The notes beneath the pieces were generated by a model. The model searched no databases. It worked only from the letters and a program-made list of their open reading frames with translations, and was not told the DNA's origin. 64,000 nucleotides of DNA, taken from positions 1-64,000 of the forward strand of contig CAZFTJ010000020.1 of the NCBI GenBank assembly GCA_964521865.1, given 5' to 3'. Both the position numbers and the translations under genes were made by a program. The DNA is from CAYSRJ01 sp964521865. Lineage in GTDB: Bacteria; Spirochaetota; B62-G9; DRHN01. Positions 35,188 through 44,411 of the stretch are shown one piece after another; within the stretch, counting starts at the first letter, position 1; each line of letters begins with the position of its first letter.

Positions 35188-36111
35188 CTATGCGTGTGGA
35201 TGATACTTTTTATACTGTGCAATCAGCTTATCCTTCGTGATATGGGTATACACCTGAGTCGTCGAGAGGCTCGCATGACCGAGCAGCTCCTGCACGCTGC
35301 GAATATCAGCGCCGTTCTCAAGCATATGCGTGGCAAATGAATGCCGCATCCCGTGTGGAGAGAGATGCTGAGAAATGCCCGCCTTCCTCATTGCCGCATT
35401 CATGATATTCCGTATATGCCTGACACCGAGCCTTCCGCCCGACGAAGAGGTAAAAACCGGTCCCCCTCCCGAGGATGTGATCCGGCGGCATGGTCTCTCC
35501 AGAAGCCACTCACTGATCTTTTCAACGGCAACCTTCCCGGCAGGTACAATCCGCGTCTTGTTTCCCTTGCCCCGGAGCGTCACAAGCCCGGTGCGAAAAT
35601 CTATATCCTCTATATTCAGACCCACCATTTCACTCACCCGTGCGCCCGTTCCATAGAGAAATGCAATGATTGCACGATTCCTCCTGTCAAGCGGTGAATC
35701 ATCCCAGGCATTCAGAAGAAGTGCTTCGGCCTGTTCTCTCGACAGCACTCGCGGAAGCCTTTTTTCTCCCTTCGGCGTCTCGAAGCTCAATATCCCTGTT
35801 TCGGAAATAATCTGCTGTTCGACGAGATACCGGAAAAATGCCTTTATCCCCGAAACGCGCCTTATGAGGGATCGTCTGGAGACTCCCCTGGCAAGCTCGA
35901 CCGCGAGGAAATCTCTCAAATCGTTTCTATCGATGGATGCAAGACCCTTTTTGCCTTCATCCTGTATATAGCGCAAAAAGAGCCCCGTATCGTGCACGTA
36001 CCACTGGACGGTTTTCTCAGACCTGTTCAACACCCTGAGATAATTCAAAAAGCCGTTCAGTGTATGCGCATAATCGTCCTTCAATGCCTTTGCACCGCTC
36101 ATACGCATCAC
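35188..36111 (-). CDS. xerC: Tyrosine recombinase XerC
   Basis: 307 residues. N-terminal SAM-like core-binding domain (LNGFLNYLRVLNRSEKTVQW) and catalytic domain with all active-site groups visible: Arg in GTGARVSEMV, Lys in LRGKGNKTR, HGMRHSFATHML (His/Arg), LGHASLSTTQVYTHI (His and nucleophile Tyr). Probably resolves chromosome dimers at dif with a partner elsewhere. The topA-xerC-hslV-hslU order matches spirochaetes and Firmicutes (codV-clpQY). Starts 71 bases after topA. Confidence 0.92.
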   Translation of the reverse strand: MMRMSGAKALKDDYAHTLNGFLNYLRVLNRSEKTVQWYVHDTGLFLRYIQDEGKKGLASIDRNDLRDFLAVELARGVSRRSLIRRVSGIKAFFRYLVEQQIISETGILSFETPKGEKRLPRVLSREQAEALLLNAWDDSPLDRRNRAIIAFLYGTGARVSEMVGLNIEDIDFRTGLVTLRGKGNKTRIVPAGKVAVEKISEWLLERPCRRITSSGGGPVFTSSSGGRLGVRHIRNIMNAAMRKAGISQHLSPHGMRHSFATHMLENGADIRSVQELLGHASLSTTQVYTHITKDKLIAQYKKYHPHA

Positions 36112-36182
36112 CTCGACCGCGACGTTGCATTACCCGCTGTCCTCATACTGATTTTTCAGGTTCACCGGTCTTCAGGCACACG

Positions 36183-38303
36183 CTATAACGTACTTTCGAC
36201 GAGTATCTTTTCCGAATCTTCGTCCTTTTTGCCCTCCGGCTCAAACGTATACCCGCATTTCTCATTCATACAGACGAGCAGCTTTTTTCCGTCTATCTCT
36301 TTCTGCACGACAATGTGACCGCATTTCGGGCACGGGACGGATTCCGGCTTGTCCCATGTCATGAAATCACAGTCCGGATAATTCGTGCACCCGTAAAAGG
36401 GTCTTTTCCTCTTCGTTTTCCGCTCCACGACCATGCCGTCACAGTCTTCTCTGGGGCACTTTCCATACGGAACCGGCATGGTATTTCTGCACTCCGGAAA
36501 ACCGGAGCATGCCAGAAAATAGCCGAACTTGCCGAGTTTTTTAATCATAGGCCTGCCGCACTTCTTACAGACGTAGTCGGTTTCCTGGTCGGTAATCCCC
36601 CTGTAGCTCTCGAGTTTTTTCTGAGCACGGGTAAAAGACTCCATAAAGGGCGCATAGAAATCCTTCAACAGCTGAATCCATTCGAGCTTTCCCTCGGCAA
36701 CCTCGTCGAGTCTGTTTTCCATTCTGGAAGTAAAACGGATATCGAAAAGATCGGGAAAACTTCTGACCATCAAATCGTTGACGAGCCTCCCGAGAAAGGT
36801 CGGTTTGAACTGCCGCTTTACCCGCTCGACATAGTACCGTGAGAGAAGCGTCGTTATGATCGGTGCATAGGTGCTCGGCCTGCCGATACCCGACTCCTCG
36901 AGAAACTTGACCAGCGATGCATCGGTATATCGCGGCGGAGGTTCGGTATAGTGCACGTCCTTGCGTATCTCCACAGGCTCGAGAACTTCACCCTCTTCCA
37001 GCTCCGGAAGTGTTGTCCACTTCTCTTCCTTGTTCATCCTGAGGACCTTGAGAAATCCGTCAAAAAGAAGCTTCCGGCTCGTCGCTCGAAATAAAATCCC
37101 GTCAGCCTCTATATCGATCCGACGCTGCCTGAATTGTGCGTCCACCATCTGTGATGCGAGAAACTGCTCCCAGATAAGGGAGTACAGCCTGTGCTGATCC
37201 CTCGTAAGAAATGATTTAAGGCTATCAGGTGTTCTGAACACGGAGGTCGGACGTATCGCCTCATGGGCGTCCTGTGCATTTTTTTTGTTTTTAAACTGGC
37301 TGTGTTTTTCCGGGATGTACTTTCCTGAAAAATATTCGGCAACGTACCGCCGGGCTTCCTCTGCTGCATCCTGCGAAATGCGCAGAGAGTCGGTTCTCAT
37401 GTAGGTAATCAAACCGACCGGCCCTGCTTCAAGAGAGACGCCCTCATAGAGCTGCTGGGCGATGGTCATCGTTTTACGCGCGGGATATCCGAGCCTGGAA
37501 CCCGCCGACTGTTGCAGTTTACTCGTCGTAAAGGGCGCCGGAGGTTTTTTTCGCCTCTTCGCCTCTTCTATCGTGCTCACGACAAACCGTTTACCCCGTA
37601 TACGATCGAGCAGGGCGTCCGCTTCCGATTCAGAATGAATATCCGCTTTTTTCCCGTCGATAAGAGCAAGCTTCGCGCTGAATGTTTTTCTACCCTTTCT
37701 GAACTCCGCTTCTATAGTCCAGTACTCCCGGGAAATAAACTCCTCAATCTCCTGTTCGCGCTCACAAATGACTTTGAGGGCGGCGGTCTGCACTCTTCCT
37801 GCGGAAAGGCCTTTCTTGATCTTCTCCCAGAGGAGAGGAGAGAGATTGTACCCCACCAGCCTGTCGAGGATTCTCCGCGCCTTCTGTGCATCGACAAGCG
37901 CCATATTGATATCTCTCGGATTCAAAACAGCTTCGAGAATCGCCCGTTCGGTTATTTCATTGAATATAATCCGTTTTATATCGGCCTTCGGATTGGTCTT
38001 CAGGAGCGCATTTTTAATATGAAAGGATATGGCCTCGCCTTCACGATCACTGTCGGCGGCGAGGTATATCCTGTCACTCTTCTGAGCGTAGCGTTTGAGA
38101 TCGTTTAACAGTTTTCCCCTCCCCCTGATGGTTATATAATCGGGTTTGAAGTCGTTATCCACATCGACGGCAAGCCTTGACTTCGGCAGATCAATGAGAT
38201 GCCCCATCGACGATTTCACGGTATACTCATTTCCCAGGTATTTGTTTATGGTTTTTGCTTTTGTCGGAGACTCTACGATAACCAGGGCTTTTTCTTTTTC
38301 CAT
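36183..38303 (-). CDS. topA: DNA topoisomerase I
   Basis: 706 residues. TOPRIM domain begins at once (ALVIVESPTKAKTINKYLG, then AADSDREGEAIS), the catalytic Tyr lies in GLITYMRTDSLRIS, and the arch domains follow. Three C-terminal zinc ribbons are present: CKKCGRPMIKK...CSGFPEC, CPREDCDGM...CTNYPDC and CPKCGHIVV...CMNEKC. Relaxes negative supercoils. Start ATG follows the dprA stop by one base. Confidence 0.96.
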   Translation of the reverse strand: MEKEKALVIVESPTKAKTINKYLGNEYTVKSSMGHLIDLPKSRLAVDVDNDFKPDYITIRGRGKLLNDLKRYAQKSDRIYLAADSDREGEAISFHIKNALLKTNPKADIKRIIFNEITERAILEAVLNPRDINMALVDAQKARRILDRLVGYNLSPLLWEKIKKGLSAGRVQTAALKVICEREQEIEEFISREYWTIEAEFRKGRKTFSAKLALIDGKKADIHSESEADALLDRIRGKRFVVSTIEEAKRRKKPPAPFTTSKLQQSAGSRLGYPARKTMTIAQQLYEGVSLEAGPVGLITYMRTDSLRISQDAAEEARRYVAEYFSGKYIPEKHSQFKNKKNAQDAHEAIRPTSVFRTPDSLKSFLTRDQHRLYSLIWEQFLASQMVDAQFRQRRIDIEADGILFRATSRKLLFDGFLKVLRMNKEEKWTTLPELEEGEVLEPVEIRKDVHYTEPPPRYTDASLVKFLEESGIGRPSTYAPIITTLLSRYYVERVKRQFKPTFLGRLVNDLMVRSFPDLFDIRFTSRMENRLDEVAEGKLEWIQLLKDFYAPFMESFTRAQKKLESYRGITDQETDYVCKKCGRPMIKKLGKFGYFLACSGFPECRNTMPVPYGKCPREDCDGMVVERKTKRKRPFYGCTNYPDCDFMTWDKPESVPCPKCGHIVVQKEIDGKKLLVCMNEKCGYTFEPEGKKDEDSEKILVESTL

Positions 38304-38304
38304 A

Positions 38305-39396
38305 TCAATTTACTCTCGAATAGATTTTTCCGGGATGCTGAACAACAGCCCCGCCCAGCTCGAGTTTCATCAGAGCTGATGAAATATGTGAAATCGGGTC
38401 GTCGAGAACGCTCTCGATTTCCTCGATGCTCACTCTGTCATCACCTATCACTTTTAAAATATTATATTCCAGAGGTGAAAAGGGGAGCTTTTTCTCAATC
38501 ACGCCGCTTCCCTCATGGTCGATTCCGAGTATTTCAAGCACTTCTTCGGCGCTTTCAACGAGATGCGCGCCCTCTCTGATGAGCCTGTTGTTCCCCTCGA
38601 AGCTCTCCAATCCGGCTCTCCCGGGAACCGCCATAACCTCCTTCCCCTGTTCGAGTGCAAAGGTCGCGGTTATAAGCGCGCCCGAGTTTCCTGAAGCCTC
38701 GACAACAACCGTCCCGAGCGACAATCCGCTGATAATTCTGTTTCTACGGGGAAAATGAAACTTCAGAGGGTCGGTTTTGAGCGGATACTCCGATACAATC
38801 AACCCCGATTTCATGACTGCCTCATACATATCGACGTTCGATTTCGGGTACACAACATCGATACCGTTGCCGAGCACCGCGATTGTCGCTCCATTTCCCT
38901 CTACCGACCCCTTATGGGCATAATAATCGATGCCGGCTGCAAGCCCGCTTATAACAACGGTTCCCGATTTTACAATGGAGCGCGCAAGGGAATAGGACAG
39001 CATTATGCTTCGATTAGAGGCTTTGCGAGCGCCCACAATTGCAACTGCATTTTTTTTCTGCAGCAATGAAGCATCACCCCTTGCAAACAAAACAAGAGGA
39101 GGATCTTCGATGTTCCGCAGGCAATCGGGGTACGGGTGCGAATGAATACCGAATACATGGATATCATGTCGCGCACAAAAATCCAATTCCTTACCGGCAT
39201 CGCTCAGTGCCGCTTCCCTGTCGAAAGATTCACCGTTTATCCTGAACGCCCTTCCAAAAAGAGACTCGGCCTTTGTCCGAAGCTTGAGAACCAACGCCCC
39301 GCTTCCATACTGTCCGTAGAGGAGATATTTCTGCCGGGGAGTGTAGTTCGTAATGCGATTGATAGCAAGCAAATTGATCGTCTCGTCACTGTTCAA
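38305..39396 (-). CDS. dprA: DNA-processing protein DprA (Smf)
   Basis: 363 residues. Rossmann-like DprA core: HSHPYPDCLRNIEDPPLVLF, AIVGARKASNRSIMLS, SGLAAGIDYYAHKGSV, LGNGIDVVYPKSN, FHFPRRNRIISGLSLGTVVV, EASGNSGALITATFALEQG. C-terminal winged-helix part (VSIEEIESVLDDPISHISSA). Loads RecA on single-stranded DNA during natural transformation in competent bacteria; in spirochaetes the role is not proven. Overlaps the upstream TPR lipoprotein gene by 11 bases. Confidence 0.93.
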   Translation of the reverse strand: MNSDETINLLAINRITNYTPRQKYLLYGQYGSGALVLKLRTKAESLFGRAFRINGESFDREAALSDAGKELDFCARHDIHVFGIHSHPYPDCLRNIEDPPLVLFARGDASLLQKKNAVAIVGARKASNRSIMLSYSLARSIVKSGTVVISGLAAGIDYYAHKGSVEGNGATIAVLGNGIDVVYPKSNVDMYEAVMKSGLIVSEYPLKTDPLKFHFPRRNRIISGLSLGTVVVEASGNSGALITATFALEQGKEVMAVPGRAGLESFEGNNRLIREGAHLVESAEEVLEILGIDHEGSGVIEKKLPFSPLEYNILKVIGDDRVSIEEIESVLDDPISHISSALMKLELGGAVVQHPGKIYSRVN

Positions 39397-40105
39397 TGCC
39401 GAGCTCCCTGTTTAATTTTAAGATATTCTCCTCCACCCTGTCTCTTCTCGGCGAATTTGCAGGGAGGATCCTTTCAAGCTCGAGATATTCCCCCATCGAC
39501 TTTCCGAGATCTCCCCTTTCATAGTAAAACCTTCCGAGTGCAAAGTGAGCATCCACATTATCGGGGTCCCTGGCGATAACCTTCTTTATCTCCTCGATGG
39601 CTGCAGCAGCATCATTGAACCCAAAGAAGAGCAGAAGACCGAGACCGTAGTGCGCCTCGAGAATATCAGGATTTATCTCCAGCGCCTTCTCGTAATAGGC
39701 CCTGGATTTTAAAAGGTACATGCTCCTCTCATCAGTCTCCACCGTCCCGCTTCCTAGAAAGTAGTAGCATTCCCCAAGGTCCTTTTTGATAAAGGCATTA
39801 TAGGGAAGCAGAGATTCAGCTTCGAGAAACACGTCACGTGCAAGTTGATAGCTTCCGAGCGCCATATATTTCCTGCCGAGCAGCCGGTCGACATCTTCGA
39901 GCACGTCAACAGCCTGGACTTTCATATCGATTATCCTCTTCAGGCTTGCCCTAACCCTTATGAGATCTTCAGTTTCCTTTGTTCTTTGCGCAAGCACTTT
40001 CTTGCTCTTTGTTATTACCTTCCTCTCCTTCCAATACCCACACCCCGGTAGTATAATAATGAAACAGATAAAACATATAAAAATAAACCTTCTGCTAATA
40101 ATCAC
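39386..40105 (-). CDS. TPR-repeat lipoprotein
   Basis: About 239 residues from a GTG at 40105 (GGAGAAG seven bases upstream); an ATG nine codons earlier lacks a site. Signal peptide with lipobox ILPGC followed by GYW, so the mature protein is a membrane lipoprotein. At least three tetratricopeptide repeats follow (ALGSYQLARDVFLEAESLLP, KSRAYYEKALEINPDILEAH, DNVDAHFALGRFYYERGDLG). Role unknown; TPR lipoproteins usually scaffold periplasmic or outer-membrane complexes. Its start overlaps the preceding helix-turn-helix gene by 11 bases. Confidence 0.8.
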   Translation of the reverse strand: MIISRRFIFICFICFIIILPGCGYWKERKVITKSKKVLAQRTKETEDLIRVRASLKRIIDMKVQAVDVLEDVDRLLGRKYMALGSYQLARDVFLEAESLLPYNAFIKKDLGECYYFLGSGTVETDERSMYLLKSRAYYEKALEINPDILEAHYGLGLLLFFGFNDAAAAIEEIKKVIARDPDNVDAHFALGRFYYERGDLGKSMGEYLELERILPANSPRRDRVEENILKLNRELGIEQ

Positions 40106-40328
40106 TGTTCTTCTCCAGGTACTCAAGCACATCCCTTTTCCTGAACCTTCTGTGCTTTCCGGAGCCGACCCTGTATGCCCTTATCTTTCCTTCATTTGCA
40201 TACCTCCTCAGAGAGGTACAGCTTACCCCCAGAAGGTCTGCTGCCTCCGTTATGGTAAGCATTCTGTTAAGCTCTTTATCCAGAAGCGCGTTCTTCAGAT
40301 CTTCCTTATACCCGCTCACCTTGTCCAC
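40095..40328 (-). CDS. Small helix-turn-helix (excisionase/MerR-like) DNA-binding protein
   Basis: 77 residues from a GTG at 40328, or 55 from the ATG at 40262; the ribosome-binding site is poor for both. The conserved part is MLTITEAADLLGVSCTSLRR followed by YANEGKIRAYRVGSGKHRRF and RKRDVLEYLEK, the excisionase/BldC-type winged helix. First gene of the run leading to dprA, topA, xerC and hslVU, so it may regulate its own transcript; a palindrome in the promoter spacer would be a natural operator. No phage or integrative element is visible beside it. Confidence 0.75.
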   Translation of the reverse strand: MDKVSGYKEDLKNALLDKELNRMLTITEAADLLGVSCTSLRRYANEGKIRAYRVGSGKHRRFRKRDVLEYLEKNSDY

Positions 40329-40422
40329 CTCGCCGTTATTTCTCCCTGGCTGTGCAAAATCATATTCAATTATGACAATAATGGTAGTTTTTTATAATTT
40401 TTTATAAATAAATTCAAACAAA

Positions 40423-40450
40423 ACTATACTATCTTTTAGATATTTGTCAA
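40423..40450 (-). promoter_or_regulatory. Strong sigma-70 promoter with palindromic spacer
   Basis: On the minus strand TTGACA (40445-40450), a 16-base spacer and TATAGT (40423-40428). The spacer contains the perfect inverted repeat TATCT-AAA-AGATA (40430-40442), well placed for a repressor. It is about 95 bases upstream of the helix-turn-helix gene. Confidence 0.7.
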
Positions 40451-40518
40451 GAAAAAAAGGCACTTTTTTAAATAAAAAACAGGATGGGAGGCAGGGCAGA
40501 ACACACTTTATAGAGTAG

Positions 40519-41346
40519 TTATAACATTTTACTATCAGAGCCGGCAAGATTCTTCTTCATCTGCTTCTCTTTTGCCTTCAAATCAACCTCGAGCTTCTGC
40601 GACCAGAGCTCGATTCTCTTTGTCACATTCTGCACTTCATTTTTTTCATTGAACAGAATATGTATTCTCTTCAACGCACGCAGAAAGTCAAGCGCCTTTT
40701 TCATATCTTCAAGTGAATGGTTTGTAAGCTCATACTTTTCTCTGTACCTGTTGCCCGAACGTTCGAGAAGTTCTTTTATCAGGAACAGGTAATCGTACCG
40801 GTCGTCAAAACCGTCTATTGTCGGATCGTTCTTTTCCTGGTATCTTCTGAAATTGAACAGATTCTTGGCAATAACCGCGTATCTTCCCTCCAGCTCGACA
40901 AAGCTCCATTTCCATTTTGAGTTTTCCCCGTACCTGTCTTCGAGCAGCGAAACAGTGTATCCGATCTTTTTAACCAGCTTCAATCTATCGGCATCGCTAA
41001 AGGGTTCGATGAACGTGAGAAGCTCGTAATTCTCATTGAGCGGCAGGTCGATAACCCCGGAAACAATGCCTTCGAGCAGTATCAATGCCTTATAGAGACT
41101 CTTTCGTCCGGTGTCGAGGAAAGATTCGTTCTTGTAGCCGAGCAGGTTCATGCTTAAATCGGTCATGGCACAGTAAATCGAAACAAAATCAATGAGGTGG
41201 GAAACGATCTGAAGCTTGATCACATTTTCATCCTCATTGTTTTGCGATTCCAGATACTTTATCTTCTGATTGATCTCGTCAATCTTCCTCTTCAAAAATG
41301 CAATTTCTTCATTATATTTCGCTTTTCTTTCTTTACTCACCGCCAT
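40519..41346 (-). CDS. Conserved hypothetical helical protein
   Basis: 275 residues, all-alpha, no signal or membrane segment. An N-terminal coiled coil (NEEIAFLKRKIDEINQKIKY, to about residue 40) precedes a helical bundle with no motif known to me (HLIDFVSIYCAMTDLSMNLL, DFLRALKRIHILFNEKNEV) and a basic tail (KAKEKQMKKNLAGSDSK). I believe relatives occur only in spirochaetes, but this is from memory. No function assigned. Confidence 0.65.
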   Translation of the reverse strand: MAVSKERKAKYNEEIAFLKRKIDEINQKIKYLESQNNEDENVIKLQIVSHLIDFVSIYCAMTDLSMNLLGYKNESFLDTGRKSLYKALILLEGIVSGVIDLPLNENYELLTFIEPFSDADRLKLVKKIGYTVSLLEDRYGENSKWKWSFVELEGRYAVIAKNLFNFRRYQEKNDPTIDGFDDRYDYLFLIKELLERSGNRYREKYELTNHSLEDMKKALDFLRALKRIHILFNEKNEVQNVTKRIELWSQKLEVDLKAKEKQMKKNLAGSDSKML

Positions 41347-41364
41347 CCGTCTGTCCTGTGCCGA

Positions 41365-41577
41365 CTAGGCTTCAACATCGATATTATTGCCCACTTCTTC
41401 TTCTGAAAACTCGCTATTCTCCGTCTGCACTACTTTCTCCGTCTGTGATGTATTCTCCACCTGCTCCTTTTGTTCAGGCTTCTCAACTTCGTTTGCAGGA
41501 GGCCCGGCAACACCGATGCCGGTTACATTCTCCAGCGGAACAGGCCAGGTGTATGAGGAATCGGGAATATTGCCCAT
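41365..41577 (-). CDS. Small acidic hypothetical protein
   Basis: 70 residues from the ATG at 41577, which has AAGGGGGTG upstream. The N-terminus MGNIPDSSYTWPVPLENVTG looks ordered and conserved-like; the remainder is Glu/Gln/Val/Ser-rich and probably disordered (EQKEQVENTSQTEKVVQTEN). Lies 18 bases upstream of the helical protein and may be coexpressed with it. Function unknown. Confidence 0.5.
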   Translation of the reverse strand: MGNIPDSSYTWPVPLENVTGIGVAGPPANEVEKPEQKEQVENTSQTEKVVQTENSEFSEEEVGNNIDVEA

Positions 41578-41766
41578 ACAATTCACCCCCTTTTCACGAA
41601 TGGAGCTTCGATAACCATCTGAGGCGGACTTTTTAAAACCGCTGCCCCTCCATCGAATTCACGGGAGCCGGAAGCCGTTTTTTACATTCGGTCCCCATGA
41701 CTCGATTTCATCCTGCCGAAAGCTTCTCCTCCGGGCACCATTCTCCCGTCATTCACGCCGCTTCTG

Positions 41767-42420
41767 TTACCCTCCAAACGTGTAATTCTCAAAGAGGAAC
41801 ACATCGGACGTGCCGTCAACAAGGTTTTTAAGCTCAATCTTGTACGGCAGGTAGTATTTCCCGTAGCTCTTATAGCTGTTTAAAACCTGAACATACGGCG
41901 AACCGTCCAGATAGTACACCGCCTTGTGAATAACCCACTTCTTTTTATCGAGTGTAAACAATGCGTAATTGTTATCCTTCTCTTCCTTTTCCGGGTCCCA
42001 TGCCTTTACGACGACAGAGTCTGCATCTTCTTTGAGGAAGCTGACCTTTTTCCTGTCGATCAATTCCTTGAACTCATTCGGATTCTGCACCTTTGAGATG
42101 CCGGAAAACTTCAAATAATCCTCGTACATTGAAAAAAGCGACGCATATTCACTTTTTATATTTTCAATGACAATCCGTACCCCTACCCCTTTTTTAAAGG
42201 TCACGACAACCGCCGGTTTTCCCGTCAGAACGTCTTTGGGAAGATCCTGGAGCGCCTCTTCGAAACTTTTGTTCTTGACCCGTACACTGTACGAAACGGG
42301 GGTTATCTTTTCGGACATGTTCAGTATCGAGTCGTATACCTCGTTAATTTTATCGACCGCATACCCCGTGCAAATCGACAGTAAAAAAAACGCCGTACAG
42401 ACAACAGCTACACGTTTCAC
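41767..42420 (-). CDS. Exported LolA-like hypothetical protein
   Basis: 217 residues with a signal peptide (MKRVAVVCTAFFLLSICTGY, cleavage likely after GYA). The mature part is beta-rich (SYSVRVKNKSFEE, AVVVTFKKGVGVRIVIENI, KWVIHKAVYYLDGSPYVQVL, YYLPYKIELKNLVDG), with the curved-sheet pattern of LolA/outer-membrane lipoprotein-sorting folds; identification rests on that pattern only. Probably periplasmic. Stands alone, with about 180-280 bases on both sides. Confidence 0.55.
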   Translation of the reverse strand: MKRVAVVCTAFFLLSICTGYAVDKINEVYDSILNMSEKITPVSYSVRVKNKSFEEALQDLPKDVLTGKPAVVVTFKKGVGVRIVIENIKSEYASLFSMYEDYLKFSGISKVQNPNEFKELIDRKKVSFLKEDADSVVVKAWDPEKEEKDNNYALFTLDKKKWVIHKAVYYLDGSPYVQVLNSYKSYGKYYLPYKIELKNLVDGTSDVFLFENYTFGG

Positions 42421-42703
42421 ATTTCCTCCATACTACAATAGTGCGATTCTGACGCTTTCGTTTGAATAATTTGGATAAGGCCGCCGTTTGTAATGCGTCG
42501 CTTCACGCCGCACCACAAATTCATCTGAGCGGACATACGCTCCGCCTATATACCGTTTGGCAAGCACATTATATAAATAATATAGCAAAAAAAAACATAT
42601 TACTCCACTATTAGCGACATTTTACCCGATAGATAGTTCGGATAATCAGAAATCGGCGCTCAGCCCGGCAGCATCCATAGTGTACCGGATGAACAAAGTA
42701 AAC

Positions 42704-44410
42704 TCAAGCATTTTCCTCAATCATTTGCCGTGCCTGTTCGATTGCCGCGCTGCTTATTGTTTTTCCGCTTATCATGCGGGCGATCTCCTCCACCCTCCGG
42801 TCTCCCTCCAGTACACTGACCTGTGTAACTGTTCTGCCGTCTCTGTCTCTCTTTTCTGTTCGTATATTGAGGTTTCCCTTGGATGCTATCTGCGCCTGAT
42901 GCGTAATACAGACGATCTGCTTGAAAGCCGCCATTGTCCGCAGCCTGTTGCCGACCGCCCATGCAACTTTCCCGCCGATTCCTGCATCGATCTCATCGAA
43001 AACGAAGGTCTGGATCGGGTCGACATTTCCCAGAACCGTCTTGATTGCAAGCATTATTCTCGAGAGCTCTCCTCCGGACGCGACATTTTTCAAGGGCATT
43101 AACGGTTCTCCGACATTTGTTGAAATCAGAAACTCGACATTGTCGAGTCCGAACTGCGTTAGTTTATACCGCTTTTCATCAATTGAAACAAGCCCGTTTT
43201 CGCTCTCCGTATAGTATATGTGAACCGAAAAACGCGCCTTGGCGAGGCTCAAAAATTTCAGCTCCTCCATCACTGCTTCGGAGAGTGTTTTAGCGGCAAC
43301 CCGCCTCTGCGCTGAAAGCTCGATTGCATATTTTTGGGCCTGCTTTAACTCTTTTTCGAGATTGTTTTCAAGCTCCCGGATCACCGTATCGTTCGTCTCG
43401 AGCTCTGCAAGCTCCCTCTCACACTTAGACCGGTACTGCTGTATTTCAGAAACGGTTTCGCCGTACTTTTTTTTTATATTTTTAATGAGCTCCAGTCTGG
43501 AAAGAATGTTGTCGATCTTCCCCGGTTCATACTCTATACCGTCGATGTACTGTTTGAGGTCGGAGGCGCTCTCATCGATCAGAACACGTGCATTCTCAAG
43601 GTTGTCGATAATTTCATCTATTTCAGATGAGACCTCACGCACCTTTACCAGTGCCGCAAGCGCCTGTTCAACCAGTACGAGCGCTGAAACCTCATCACCC
43701 CTGAGGGGGTTGTGAGCCTCCGAAATGGAAAACACGAGGCTTTCGTAGTTTCGCAGCACTTTATACTCTCTCTTGAGGTCCTCTTCCTCACCATCCGCTA
43801 TATTCGCACGGTCTATCTCGGCGATTGAATAGCTCAAAATATCGATCTTTCGCTCCTTTTCTCTCTCATCGATAGTTCTCTTTTGTATCTCCTCCTGCAG
43901 CCGAAGTGCTTCCCGGTAACTCCGTTGATATCCGGTCAGATCTTCCAGAAGTTTGCCGTATTGATCGAGCAGGTGGAGATGATTTCTTACGGTAAGAAGC
44001 GACTGGTGCTCATGTTGACCGTGTATATCCACAAGCAGTGCGGTTACATCCTGAAGGTCCCGAACCGCTACCTGAAACCCGTTTATGAAGCTCCGCGAGC
44101 TTCCGGCGCGTGTAATAATCCTCCTGATCACAAGCGTGTCACGTTCATTGCATTCAATACCCTTCGCCTCCATAACCGTGTACACCTGGTGCGGCTGCGG
44201 AATTTCAAAACGCCCTTCGACGATACATGTATCGGCACCCGTGCGGATCTGCGACATTTTTGCCTTCTCGCCGAGAATGAGGCCGAGTGCCCCGACGATG
44301 ATGGTTTTCCCCGCTCCCGTTTCACCGGAAAGCACGGTGAGCTTGCTGCTGAAACGCAGTGTAAGCTCTTCGATAAGTGCGTAGTTCTTGATGTACAATT
44401 CAGACAACAT
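42704..44410 (-). CDS. recN: DNA repair protein RecN
   Basis: 568 residues from the ATG at 44410, one base after the nadK stop, with AAGGG upstream (an in-frame ATG six codons earlier lies inside nadK). SMC-type ATPase: Walker A VLSGETGAGKTIIVGALGL, long central coiled coils (EEIQKRTIDEREKERKIDIL), ABC signature ASGGELSRIMLAIK, Walker B VFDEIDAGIGG, and switch His in ITHQAQIAS. Early responder to double-strand breaks. Adjacent to nadK as in many bacteria. Confidence 0.95.
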   Translation of the reverse strand: MLSELYIKNYALIEELTLRFSSKLTVLSGETGAGKTIIVGALGLILGEKAKMSQIRTGADTCIVEGRFEIPQPHQVYTVMEAKGIECNERDTLVIRRIITRAGSSRSFINGFQVAVRDLQDVTALLVDIHGQHEHQSLLTVRNHLHLLDQYGKLLEDLTGYQRSYREALRLQEEIQKRTIDEREKERKIDILSYSIAEIDRANIADGEEEDLKREYKVLRNYESLVFSISEAHNPLRGDEVSALVLVEQALAALVKVREVSSEIDEIIDNLENARVLIDESASDLKQYIDGIEYEPGKIDNILSRLELIKNIKKKYGETVSEIQQYRSKCERELAELETNDTVIRELENNLEKELKQAQKYAIELSAQRRVAAKTLSEAVMEELKFLSLAKARFSVHIYYTESENGLVSIDEKRYKLTQFGLDNVEFLISTNVGEPLMPLKNVASGGELSRIMLAIKTVLGNVDPIQTFVFDEIDAGIGGKVAWAVGNRLRTMAAFKQIVCITHQAQIASKGNLNIRTEKRDRDGRTVTQVSVLEGDRRVEEIARMISGKTISSAAIEQARQMIEENA

Positions 44411-44411
44411 T

